Assembly (NCBI GenBank): GCA_964538225.1
Contig: CAZIDW010000021.1
Coordinates: 1-17,756 of the forward strand
Length of the DNA stretch: 17,756 nucleotides
Direction of reading: 5' to 3'
DNA from: JAFGCR01 sp964538225
Lineage (GTDB): Bacteria; Patescibacteriota; Gracilibacteria; UM-FILTER-43-11
Shown: piece by piece, positions 6,410 through 13,258 of the stretch
How positions within the stretch are numbered: position 1 is the stretch's first letter
Layout of the letters: every line of letters begins with the position of its first letter
Notes under the pieces: model-generated
Told to the model about the DNA's origin: nothing
Databases searched by the model: none
Seen by the model: only the letters and a program-made list of their open reading frames with translations
Position numbers and translations under genes: made by a program

Positions 6410-6563
6410 TTTTCAATTTTGACCTCTGATTACACTGATTAAATGATTAACATAATATATCTATTTGAATCACAAAAATCATTTAATCAGCGGTCAAAAT
6501 TGTAGTAATCCATTATGGTCCATCCATTTAATCATTTAATCACAGTTTAATTTTCAATTTTCA
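6410..6563. repeat. Mosaic intergenic element, copy A (before rplE)
   Basis: The element fills the whole rplX-rplE spacer. Its left end, TTTTGACCTCTGATTACACT, continues into a long palindrome: AATTTTGACC (6415-6424) pairs with 6492-6501, and CTGATTAAATGATT (6435-6448) pairs perfectly with 6477-6490. A 10-nt bulge separates the two stems. The right end, with ATCATTTAATCACAG then TTTAATT/TTCAATT words, runs into the rplE ATG. The middle (ATATCTATTTG...) is shared with copy D. Confidence 0.9.
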
Positions 6564-7106
6564 ATGAGTTTGTATGAACAAATGACATCGGAGGTGATTC
6601 CCACTCTAAAAGACGAGTTTGGCTGTAAAAATACCATGGCTGTTCCGCGGATCGACAAGATCAAAGTCAATGTCGGCATCGGTACATTGACCAAGCAGAC
6701 GAAAGATTTTTCTGAAGTGGCCGATAATATCGCTAAGATCACCGGCCAGAAACCGGTTGTCACTAAAGCCAAAATGGCTGTCTCAAACTTCAAACTGCGC
6801 AAAGATATGCCTAGCGGCATCACCGTCACTTTGAGGAAGAGGCGCGCGTATGACCTGATCGACCGCCTTGTCAATGTCGTGTTTCCGCGCGTCCGTGATT
6901 TTCGCGGCCTTTCCACTAAAGCATTCGACGGTCAGGGGAATTACAGTATCGGTTTTAAAGAAGCGCTTGTCTTTCCCGAGATAAACCCCGATGATGTGAC
7001 CAATGTCCACGGCCTTCAGGTCACGATTGTCACGACGGCCCGGAATGATGAGGAAGGCATGGCGCTGCTGAGAAAAATAGGCTTTCCGTTTAAAAAGCAA
7101 GCGTAA
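6564..7106 (+). CDS. rplE: 50S ribosomal protein L5
   Basis: L5 binds 5S rRNA, anchors it in the central protuberance and contacts P-site tRNA. The length of 180 aa is normal. The family pattern is plain: IDKIKVNVGIG near residue 30, VVTKAKMAVSNFKLRKDMPSG in the middle, and RVRDFRGLSTKAFDGQGNYSIGFKEALVFPEI before the C-terminal end. The ATG is the last word of a run of TTCAATT-type heptads from copy A, with no Shine-Dalgarno sequence. Confidence 0.99.
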   Translation: MSLYEQMTSEVIPTLKDEFGCKNTMAVPRIDKIKVNVGIGTLTKQTKDFSEVADNIAKITGQKPVVTKAKMAVSNFKLRKDMPSGITVTLRKRRAYDLIDRLVNVVFPRVRDFRGLSTKAFDGQGNYSIGFKEALVFPEINPDDVTNVHGLQVTIVTTARNDEEGMALLRKIGFPFKKQA

Positions 7107-7134
7107 TACGATTTAACTTTTTATTTTTTATTTC

Positions 7135-7359
7135 ATGGCAAGAAAAGCACTTATTATTAAAGCCGAAAAACGCAAGAGGAAATATTTACAGGCGTTGGCC
7201 AATGGCAAGAAACCAAAAAAATGGGTCCGCACCTATAACCGTTGCAAGCTGTGCGGACGCCCCCGCGGCTACCTTAGACATTTTGATATCTGCCGTATTT
7301 GTTTCCGCGAACTGGCCTCTAAAGGCGAGATCATGGGCGTTAAGAAGTCCAGTTGGTAA
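7135..7359 (+). CDS. rpsN: 30S ribosomal protein S14, zinc type, with extra N-terminal residues
   Basis: S14 is in the small-subunit head and assembles late. The zinc motif is complete: C37, C40, C53 and C56 in RCKLCGRPRGYLR...CRICFREL. The C-terminus GVKKSSW is canonical. The usual short zinc form has about 61 aa; this one has 74, because about 13 extra residues lie between the basic start (MARKALIIKAEKR) and the conserved VRTYNRCKLCG. The ATG at 7135 is kept because the first residues match the family start. Confidence 0.97.
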   Translation: MARKALIIKAEKRKRKYLQALANGKKPKKWVRTYNRCKLCGRPRGYLRHFDICRICFRELASKGEIMGVKKSSW

Positions 7360-7389
7360 ATTATCTCATTTAAATTTTTTCTTTTAAGT

Positions 7390-7770
7390 ATGACTGATCC
7401 TATTGCTGACTTACTCAACCGGATACGAAATGCTGTCAATGCCCGACAGAAGAAGACAGTTGTTCCGTATTCTAATATCAAGATTGCTATCCTGGACGTG
7501 ATGAAAAATCATCAGTTCATCTATGATTATAAAATTGTGAAAAACGGCGCGTTTCAGGAAATTGAAGTCGAATTCAAGCCGGATCTGAAATCCTTTCACC
7601 TTAAGCGGGTCAGTAAACCCGGACGGCGGGTCTATGTGAAGAAAACCGATATCAAACCCGTTATTCATGGCTATGGTTTTTCTATCTTTTCTACCCCCAG
7701 TGGCGTGATGACGGGCGATGAAGCGGTTAAAAAAGGCGTTGGCGGGGAATATTTATGTGAAGTCTGGTAA
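7390..7770 (+). CDS. rpsH: 30S ribosomal protein S8
   Basis: S8 is a central-domain 16S rRNA binder and, in E. coli, the repressor of the spc operon. The 126-aa protein starts MTDPIADLLNRIRNA. It ends with the conserved GVMTGDEAVKKGVGGEYLCEVW region that packs on the rRNA. The central strand region around residues 70-105 (KRVSKPGRRVYVKKTDIKPV) is family-like. It follows rpsN by 30 bp. Element copy B fills the spacer downstream. Confidence 0.98.
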   Translation: MTDPIADLLNRIRNAVNARQKKTVVPYSNIKIAILDVMKNHQFIYDYKIVKNGAFQEIEVEFKPDLKSFHLKRVSKPGRRVYVKKTDIKPVIHGYGFSIFSTPSGVMTGDEAVKKGVGGEYLCEVW

Positions 7771-7951
7771 TTTTAATTCTCAATTTTGACCTCTGATTAC
7801 ACTGATTAAATGATTAACATGATATACATAGCAGCCAATCATTTAGAATCATAGTTCAATCATGATCATCAGGTAAATCATAATAATCAGTGGTCATCAA
7901 TCGTGGCCCATCAGTTAAATCATTTAATCACAGTTTAATTTTTAATTTTCA
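7771..7951. repeat. Mosaic intergenic element, copy B (before rplF)
   Basis: This is the longest copy, spanning the full rpsH-rplF spacer. It shares 105 identical bases (7777-7881) with copy C at 8879-8983. Its middle contains the GCAGCCAATCATTTAG-type module, which copies A and D lack. It carries AAATCAT at 7875-7881 and again at 7917-7923; the 42 bp between these repeats are missing from copy C. The right end again gives TTTAATT words and then the rplF ATG. Confidence 0.92.
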
Positions 7952-8503
7952 ATGTCTTTAATCGGCAAACGTCCCATCAAAGTTCCTGAATCGGTTGATA
8001 TTTCGGTCGCTGACCGGTTGGTCAAGGTAAAAGGGCCAAAAGGCGAACTTGATTACACTTTCTCCCCCTTGGTCGAGGTATCGGTTAAATCCGACGAGGT
8101 CATCGTTAAACGCCTGGCGGATGATAAACAGTCCAAATGCACCCATGGTCTCACACGCGCGCTTATCAACAACATGGTTATCGGGCTTTCGGAAGGCTTT
8201 AAAAAACGACTCGAGATCATCGGCGTGGGATACCGCGCCCAGATCAGCGGCAAGAAGATCACACTGAATGTCGGTTTCTCGAAGCCCGTTGAACTGACCG
8301 CCCCCGATGACGTGGATCTCGCCATGGATGAGAAAAACAAAAATGTCATCATCGTCTCGGGAACCGATAAACAGAAAGTCGGCGAGATGGCCGCCCAGAT
8401 CCGTAAACGCCGTCCTCCGGAACCTTACAAAGGCAAGGGCATCCGTTATGTGGATGAGTATGTCCATCGCAAAGCGGGGAAAGCCGCTGCTAAAGCTGCT
8501 TAA
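7952..8503 (+). CDS. rplF: 50S ribosomal protein L6
   Basis: L6 consists of two similar domains and binds near the sarcin-ricin loop and the factor-binding site. The protein is 183 aa. Clear features are MSLIGKRPIKVPESVDI at the start, LEIIGVGYRAQISGKKITLNVGFSKPVE in the middle, and the signature RKRRPPEPYKGKGIRYVDE at about residues 150-168. The C-terminus is Ala/Lys-rich. The start abuts the TTTAATT/TTCAATG words of copy B. Confidence 0.99.
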   Translation: MSLIGKRPIKVPESVDISVADRLVKVKGPKGELDYTFSPLVEVSVKSDEVIVKRLADDKQSKCTHGLTRALINNMVIGLSEGFKKRLEIIGVGYRAQISGKKITLNVGFSKPVELTAPDDVDLAMDEKNKNVIIVSGTDKQKVGEMAAQIRKRRPPEPYKGKGIRYVDEYVHRKAGKAAAKAA

Positions 8504-8531
8504 TCATTCATTATTCATTTTATTTTTTATT
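8504..8531. repeat. 7-nt array in rplF-rplR spacer
   Basis: Four heptads fill the spacer except for one base: TCATTCA, TTATTCA, then TTTTATT twice. The ATG of rplR comes one base later. No Shine-Dalgarno sequence is present. Confidence 0.7.
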
Positions 8532-8532
8532 C

Positions 8533-8877
8533 ATGACTTCCTCTAAAGAACAACAGCGCCGAAAACGCCATCAGAAGTTCCGTGTTAAAGTCAGGGGTAC
8601 GGCCAAACGTCCGCGATTGTCTGTTTTCCGAAGTCGCGCGGCCATTTACGCCCAGCTGATCGATGACGCGAGCGGAAATGTATTGCTGTCCGCCTCCTCT
8701 CTTAAAAAGAAAAAAGGAGGGGCGGCTGAAAGTGCTAAACAGGTCGGGCTGGAACTGGCTAAAGCCGCGAAAGCCAAAAAGATCTCCGACTGCGTGTTTG
8801 ACCGCGGCGGGTACCTTTACCACGGGCGGGTCAAAGCTTTGGCAGATGGCGCCCGTGAAGGCGGATTACAGTTTTAA
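8533..8877 (+). CDS. rplR: 50S ribosomal protein L18
   Basis: L18 binds 5S rRNA together with L5. The 114-aa protein has the normal length. The basic N-terminal region RRKRHQKFRVKVRGTAKRPR and the SVFRSRAAIYAQLIDDASG core are typical, as are the FDRGGYLYHGRVKALADGAREGGLQF residues that end the family. It sits between copies B and C of the mosaic element, with only rplF between it and copy B. Confidence 0.98.
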   Translation: MTSSKEQQRRKRHQKFRVKVRGTAKRPRLSVFRSRAAIYAQLIDDASGNVLLSASSLKKKKGGAAESAKQVGLELAKAAKAKKISDCVFDRGGYLYHGRVKALADGAREGGLQF

Positions 8878-9018
8878 TTTCTCAATTTTGACCTCTGATT
8901 ACACTGATTAAATGATTAACATGATATACATAGCAGCCAATCATTTAGAATCATAGTTCAATCATGATCATCAGGTAAATCATTTAATCATAGTTTAATT
9001 TTAATTTTCAATAAAGTT
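8878..9018. repeat. Mosaic intergenic element, copy C (before rpsE)
   Basis: It fills the rplR-rpsE spacer. Bases 8879-8983 are identical to 7777-7881 of copy B. Immediately after this block, copy C jumps to the sequence that in copy B lies 42 bp further on, consistent with a deletion between two AAATCAT direct repeats. The right end finishes AATTTTCAATAAAGTT before the rpsE ATG, close to the leader of rpsC. Confidence 0.92.
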
Positions 9019-9645
9019 ATGGCTAAAAAGTATTCAGCAAAGGGCTCTCGCCGGGAAAAAGAACCGAAAGAATTTGAAGAGGAGGTGTTGCAGATCGACC
9101 GGGTGACCCGTGTTGTGAAAGGAGGGCGTCGCCTGCGTTTCCGCTGTACAGTCGCGATCGGTGACAAGAAAGGGCGGGTGGGTATTGGCATCGGTAAGGC
9201 GACGGAAGTGGTCAACGGCATTAAAAAAGCGGTTACCCGCGCGAAGAAAAATCTGATCAACGTGCCAATCACTGAAGACGACACGATTCCTCATGAGATC
9301 AGGATCAAACACAAATCCGCTCGTCTGCTTATTATGCCCGCCTCGCCGGGTACGGGGGTGATTGCGGGCGGGGTGATCCGCAAAATCCTGAATTTGGCCG
9401 GTGTGAAAAATGTTTTGAGCAAAAACCATGGCACCAACAACAAAGTCGTGACCGCCCAGGCATCTATTATGGCGCTCCAAAGATTAAAACCAGCCCGTAA
9501 AGCCAAAAAACAAGACACCGGCAAAGAAGACAAGCAACCGGAAAAAGCACCTCAAACCGATAAAAACACTTCCGATAAACCAAAAGAGAAACTGGATAAG
9601 CCGGCAGAAAAAAAAGAGCCGGAATCCAGTGAAAAGAAGGCATGA
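9019..9645 (+). CDS. rpsE: 30S ribosomal protein S5 with charged C-terminal tail
   Basis: S5 lies near the decoding region and mRNA entry. It has an N-terminal double-stranded-RNA-binding-like domain and a C-terminal S5 fold. The core runs to about residue 157: RVVKGGRRLRFRCTVAIGDKKGRVGIGIGKA, then the glycine-rich PASPGTGVIAGGVIRKILNLAGV and KNHGTNNK. About 50 residues rich in Lys, Glu, Pro and Asp follow, giving 208 aa against about 165 in E. coli. The gene ends in TGA. rpmD (L30), usually next, is absent: only 59 bp separate it from rplO. Confidence 0.98.
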   Translation: MAKKYSAKGSRREKEPKEFEEEVLQIDRVTRVVKGGRRLRFRCTVAIGDKKGRVGIGIGKATEVVNGIKKAVTRAKKNLINVPITEDDTIPHEIRIKHKSARLLIMPASPGTGVIAGGVIRKILNLAGVKNVLSKNHGTNNKVVTAQASIMALQRLKPARKAKKQDTGKEDKQPEKAPQTDKNTSDKPKEKLDKPAEKKEPESSEKKA

Positions 9646-9704
9646 CCGCCCTTTCTGATTCATAGTTTTTAAACCAGACATTTCTATTTAAAACGTCAGC
9701 TATT

Positions 9705-10142
9705 ATGCAGTTACATTCTATTCAATCCAAAGGCGGCGCTGCCCATAAGAAAAAACGGGTAGGCCGAGGCAATGCTTCCGGCCACGGAACGTATTCAGGC
9801 CGTGGCTGTAAGGGGCTTGGCCAGCGCAAAAGCGGGAATACGCGCCCTGGCTTTGAGGGCGGACAGACCCCTTTTATCACGCGCCTGCCTAAGCTTAAAG
9901 GCTTTAAAAACCCCAGCAAAGTCCGTTTCCAGGTGGTGAATATCAGTGATCTTGAACGGTTTAAGGATGGTGATGAAGTCAATGTCCTTACCTTACTGGA
10001 AAAGAAACTGATCCGCCGGAAGACCCTTCCGGTTAAATTACTGGGAAACGGCCATCTGACCAAAAAATTAACGGTCAATGTCCATAAGATTTCTGCCGCC
10101 GCCAAAGACAAAATCCTGACGGCGGGCGGGAAAGTAACTTAA
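9705..10142 (+). CDS. rplO: 50S ribosomal protein L15
   Basis: L15 is a late-assembling large-subunit protein with a glycine-rich extended N-terminus. The 145-aa protein shows KKKRVGRGNASGHGTYSGRG and PGFEGGQTPFITRLPKLKGF in its first 70 residues, followed by the globular C-terminal domain. The 59-bp spacer from rpsE is too short to encode L30. The ATG at 9705 gives the usual MQLHSIQSKGGAAHKKKRVGRG start. A heptad array separates it from secY. Confidence 0.98.
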   Translation: MQLHSIQSKGGAAHKKKRVGRGNASGHGTYSGRGCKGLGQRKSGNTRPGFEGGQTPFITRLPKLKGFKNPSKVRFQVVNISDLERFKDGDEVNVLTLLEKKLIRRKTLPVKLLGNGHLTKKLTVNVHKISAAAKDKILTAGGKVT

Positions 10143-10144
10143 TT

Positions 10145-10220
10145 ATTTCTGATTTGTGAATTGGGATTTGTGATTGAATTCGCAAATCTTAAATCTTGAA
10201 TCTTAAATCTCCAATCTATC
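10145..10220. repeat. 7-nt repeat array in rplO-secY spacer
   Basis: Eleven imperfect heptads keep register to the secY GTG. ATTTCTG, ATTTGTG (twice), AATTGGG and ATTGAAT come first, then TCTTAAA (twice), TCTTGAA, TCTCCAA and TCTATC. The words match those of the rpsC-rplP spacer, and the two halves are partly inverse complements of each other. Confidence 0.8.
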
Positions 10221-11519
10221 GTGTTTAAGTATCTAAAACAAATCTGGCAGTCCGCAACGCTTCGCCGCCGCATTTTGTTCACCCTTTTTATCCTGCTGGT
10301 CTTCCGTATCGCGGCGCATATCACGGTCCCCGGCGTGAATATCGCTGCGCTTAAGAACGTGTTTGAGCAAAACAGTCTGCTGGGTGTTTTTTCCGCCCTG
10401 ACCGGCGGTTCCATGGAACAGTTTTCCATTGTGCTGATGGGGCTGGCTCCGTATATCAACGCGTCCATCATCATGCAGCTGATGACCGTGGTCATCCCGA
10501 AGCTGGAAGCGCTTTCCAAAGAAGGTATGGAAGGGCGTCGGCAGATCAACAAATACACCCGATGGCTTACCGTCCCGCTCGCCTTTCTCCAGTCCTACGG
10601 TATGATTATTCTTTTAAACCAGAGTTCCCAGGGGCGACTGATTCCCGGGGCGGGTGATCCGGGCGTGGTTATTCCTATCATGCTGATTGTGACCGGCGGT
10701 ACTATTTTTATCATGTGGCTGGGTGAACTGATCACGGAAAAAGGAATCGGCAATGGTATTTCTCTCATTATCTTTACTGGGATCATTGCCGGCATTCCCA
10801 CCATTTTCGGCCGGATGCTGGGTACGTTCCAGGCGGGCGACACCACGAAGATGGGACATTTTATCCTTTTTATCCTTCTGACGCTTTTACTGCTTGTTTT
10901 TGTGGTGATTATATCCGAAGGCCAACGGAATATACCCATTACTTATGCCACCCGCGCCACCGGCGGAAAGGGGGAAAAGTCCGTTTTGCCCATCCGCGTG
11001 AACCAGGCAGGCATGATTCCTATCATCTTCGCGATCTCTATGGTCACCTTTCCTTCCGTTATTGCGCAGTTCTTCAGCGTTTCGGATTCCAGTGCACTGC
11101 AGGCGACGGCTGATTTTATCAACAAATACCTGAACGCCAATAACCCCAGTTATTTTTACCTGGTCACCTATTTTCTGCTGATTGTGGCGTTTTCTTATTT
11201 TTACGTGAGTGTTACTTTTAATCCCGACAATGTTGCCGAGACTATCCAGAAACGGGGCGGTTTTATCCCAGGTATCCGGCCGGGCCGTCAGACCGCTGAA
11301 TTTTTAGGAAAAACCTCAAGCCATCTTAATCTTTTTGGCGGTTCATTCATCGCTCTGGTGGCGGTGGTGCCTATTGTTTTCACTAAATACACCACGCTTT
11401 CACCGGGCGATCTTATCATCAGCGGCGCCGGGCTTATCATCATGGTTGGCGTGGTATTGGAATTGATCCGCCAGATCGACGCCCAGCTCGTGATGCATGA
11501 TTATGAGAAGCTTTATTAA
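10221..11519 (+). CDS. secY: Protein translocase subunit SecY (GTG start)
   Basis: SecY is the channel of the SecYEG translocon in the cytoplasmic membrane. It moves unfolded proteins out of the cell or into the membrane. The 432-aa sequence shows alternating hydrophobic segments consistent with about ten membrane helices, the first at about residues 18-38. The plug/lateral-gate region FSALTGGSMEQFSIVLMGLAPYINASIIMQL (residues 58-88), the EGQRNIPI segment and the GIRPGRQTAEFL motif are diagnostic. It ends AQLVMHDYEKLY. GTG at 10221 is chosen because it gives the family start just before the first basic stretch. Its place after rplO is the classic spc operon arrangement. Confidence 0.98.
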   Translation: MFKYLKQIWQSATLRRRILFTLFILLVFRIAAHITVPGVNIAALKNVFEQNSLLGVFSALTGGSMEQFSIVLMGLAPYINASIIMQLMTVVIPKLEALSKEGMEGRRQINKYTRWLTVPLAFLQSYGMIILLNQSSQGRLIPGAGDPGVVIPIMLIVTGGTIFIMWLGELITEKGIGNGISLIIFTGIIAGIPTIFGRMLGTFQAGDTTKMGHFILFILLTLLLLVFVVIISEGQRNIPITYATRATGGKGEKSVLPIRVNQAGMIPIIFAISMVTFPSVIAQFFSVSDSSALQATADFINKYLNANNPSYFYLVTYFLLIVAFSYFYVSVTFNPDNVAETIQKRGGFIPGIRPGRQTAEFLGKTSSHLNLFGGSFIALVAVVPIVFTKYTTLSPGDLIISGAGLIIMVGVVLELIRQIDAQLVMHDYEKLY

Positions 11520-11533
11520 ATGGGATAACGATA

Positions 11534-11582
11534 TAGTGATGTAACGACATGACAAAATAAATGTTACGTTGTTACATTATTA
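11534..11582 (+). other. Long hairpin in secY-adk spacer
   Basis: Arms of 21 nt (11534-11554 and 11562-11582) pair around a 7-nt loop (AAATAAA). As RNA the stem has four G-U pairs and one A-C mismatch. The right arm reads as three heptads, TGTTACG-TTGTTAC-ATTATTA. It ends 14 nt before the adk ATG, with no U-run, so it is not a standard terminator. An upstream in-frame ATG (11561) overlaps the hairpin's right arm. Confidence 0.8.
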
Positions 11583-11596
11583 AGACATCAGATTTT

Positions 11597-12235
11597 ATGG
11601 ATATTATTTTGTTCGGAATGCAGGGGTCAGGCAAAGGAACGCAGGCGCGTCATTTGGCTGAGGAATACAACCTGACGGTTTTTGAGATGGGCGGCCAGCT
11701 GCGCCGGATCATTGAATCGGGGTCGCCATTAGGGGAAAAAATAAAAGGAATCGTGGAAGCGGGTCATCTGGTGGATGACGATACTATTATGGAAGTGGTG
11801 GGAGATTTTCTTTCCACCCTTTCTTCCGACCAGCCGATTCTTTTTGACGGTATCCCCCGTACCGCCCCCCAGTCCGAAAAATTATTAGACATTCTTCAGA
11901 AGAAGGGGCGGGACGCATTCGCGGTACTGATCAAGGTGTCCGAAGAGGAAGCCATCAAACGGCTGACCCAGCGCCGGGTCTGCGAAGAATGTAAAGGGGT
12001 TTATCCGCCTTCTTATAAAGCCGACATCTGTGAGCATTGCGGCGGTAAGCTGGTGGTGCGTCATGATGATAACATCGAAAGCATCCAGCGCCGTCTGGAG
12101 AACTATAAAAATGAAACCCTTCCGGTGATAAAAGATTTTTATGATCGCGACCGGCTGATCGAAGTGGACGGCGAACAACCGATTGAAGCGGTGACCAAAG
12201 AGATGTTTGAAAAAGTGGATTATTTATTTACATAA
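11597..12235 (+). CDS. adk: Adenylate kinase (or related nucleoside monophosphate kinase), zinc LID
   Basis: It transfers phosphate between ATP and AMP in the cytoplasm. The start is ATG 11597 (212 aa), because the alternative ATG at 11561 adds 12 unconserved residues and lies in a hairpin. The P-loop GMQGSGKGT is at residues 7-15, and R36, D84 and R88 match E. coli. The LID region carries C129, C132, C145 and C148, a structural zinc site seen in many bacteria. The AMP-site segment reads M31-G32-G33, where E. coli has T31-G32-D33, so AMP contacts may differ. Location between secY and map is the classic adk position. A relaxed specificity cannot be excluded. Confidence 0.93.
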   Translation: MDIILFGMQGSGKGTQARHLAEEYNLTVFEMGGQLRRIIESGSPLGEKIKGIVEAGHLVDDDTIMEVVGDFLSTLSSDQPILFDGIPRTAPQSEKLLDILQKKGRDAFAVLIKVSEEEAIKRLTQRRVCEECKGVYPPSYKADICEHCGGKLVVRHDDNIESIQRRLENYKNETLPVIKDFYDRDRLIEVDGEQPIEAVTKEMFEKVDYLFT

Positions 12236-12292
12236 TTTGCGGTTCCTGTCTAACGACCTGTGCCCCGGATTTCGTCTGGCTATCTATTATTT

Positions 12293-13048
12293 ATGGACAA
12301 TCACATTCCTATTAAGACACCGGCACAGATCCAGGCCATGCGGGAGGGGGCCCGGATTTTAAAAGAAACGCTTGATACGGTTAAAGACGCGGTCAGGCCC
12401 GGGATTTCTACCTATGAACTCGATCGTATCGCTGAAAAGACGATTCGCCGCCATGAGGGCGCTACACCGGGCTTTAAAGGCTATCATGGCTTTCCGGCCA
12501 CGCTGTGCACATCAGTTAACGAAGAAGTGGTGCACGGCATCCCCAGCAAGGAACGGATTTTACAGGAAAGGGATATTATAGGAGCTGATTGTGGGGTTTA
12601 TTATAAAGGGGTTTATACCGATGCCTGCGTTACGGTCATCGCTGGGAAGGCCGCCCCGGAAGTCCACCATTTTGTCAAAACGGTTAAAAAAGCCCTTAAA
12701 AATGCCATCAAAGCCATCCGTCCAGGGGGGCAAATCGGGGATATTTCAGCGGCCATCCAGAAGACAATCGAAGACCAGGATTATTCACCGGTTGTCGACT
12801 GTACAGGGCACGGAGTGGGTGAAAATCTGCATGAGCCCCCCGAAATCCTAAATGTGGGTCAGAAAGGAACCGGTCCTGTGATCAAGCCGAATATGGTATT
12901 TGCCATCGAACCCATCGCCGCCATGGAAGATGGTGCCGTCATAACCGATGAGGACGGGTGGACTGTCGTCACTGCCGATAAAAGCCTTTCTGCACATTTT
13001 GAACACACGATCCTGGTGACGGAGAAAGGAGGTGACGTATTGGTTTAA
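12293..13048 (+). CDS. map: Methionine aminopeptidase, type I
   Basis: It removes the initiator methionine from nascent proteins. The start is ATG 12293 (251 aa); a GTG at 12260 would add 11 unconserved residues. All metal ligands are visible: D99 and D110 in GADCGVYYKGVYTDACVT, H173 in TGHGVG, E206 in FAIEP and E237 in AHFEHT. H81 in VVHGIPS is the usual catalytic histidine. Each position is two higher than in E. coli. There is no N-terminal zinc-finger extension and no MetAP2 insert. It ends the spc-like block; a 210-bp gap with a promoter candidate follows. Confidence 0.97.
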   Translation: MDNHIPIKTPAQIQAMREGARILKETLDTVKDAVRPGISTYELDRIAEKTIRRHEGATPGFKGYHGFPATLCTSVNEEVVHGIPSKERILQERDIIGADCGVYYKGVYTDACVTVIAGKAAPEVHHFVKTVKKALKNAIKAIRPGGQIGDISAAIQKTIEDQDYSPVVDCTGHGVGENLHEPPEILNVGQKGTGPVIKPNMVFAIEPIAAMEDGAVITDEDGWTVVTADKSLSAHFEHTILVTEKGGDVLV

Positions 13049-13122
13049 ATATAAAATTATAAAATATTTTAAAAATTTGTCTATGCAAAATTCACCAAAA
13101 ATAAAAAAATTCGGAAAATCTC

Positions 13123-13151
13123 TTGTCCTCTCTGTAACAATTGTGTAAACT
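13123..13151 (+). promoter_or_regulatory. Candidate promoter for infA-rpmJ-rpsM segment
   Basis: TTGTCC (13123-13128) and TAAACT (13146-13151) are separated by 17 bp, giving 4/6 matches at each element. It lies in the longest internal gap (13049-13258). The rest of that gap is AT-rich near the map stop and then forms a leader of about 100 nt. In the leader ACGTGTT (13178-13184) can pair with AACACGT (13235-13241) just before infA. The gap holds no gene. Confidence 0.5.
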
Positions 13152-13229
13152 CTTACCGCTTTTGTTAATTTTAAGAGACGTGTTGCCTGAGAAGACCTTA
13201 CATTTAGTTTAATAGGAAATCTCGTTTTA

Positions 13230-13255
13230 TCCGGAACACGTTTATCGCTACTTAC
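13230..13255. repeat. Box shared by infA leader and the 5' repeat
   Basis: TCCGGAAC, a 7-nt gap and TCGCTACTTAC match the segment at 85-110 in 22 of 26 positions, and a looser version lies at 371-396 (CGGAAC, 8 nt, TCGCTATTTAC). This copy ends three bases before the infA ATG. It may be a degraded fragment of the same dispersed repeat or a shared regulatory sequence. Confidence 0.5.
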
Positions 13256-13258
13256 TAT

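Noticed and set aside
6419..6458. TTGACC at the left end of the mosaic element as a -35 box
   Set aside because: It is conserved in all four copies, but no -10-like hexamer lies 16-18 bp downstream; TAATAT in copy A is 28 bp away.
13083..13148. Small ATG frame of 21 codons between map and infA
   Set aside because: It overlaps the candidate promoter, so its transcript would be incomplete, and the peptide shows no known features.
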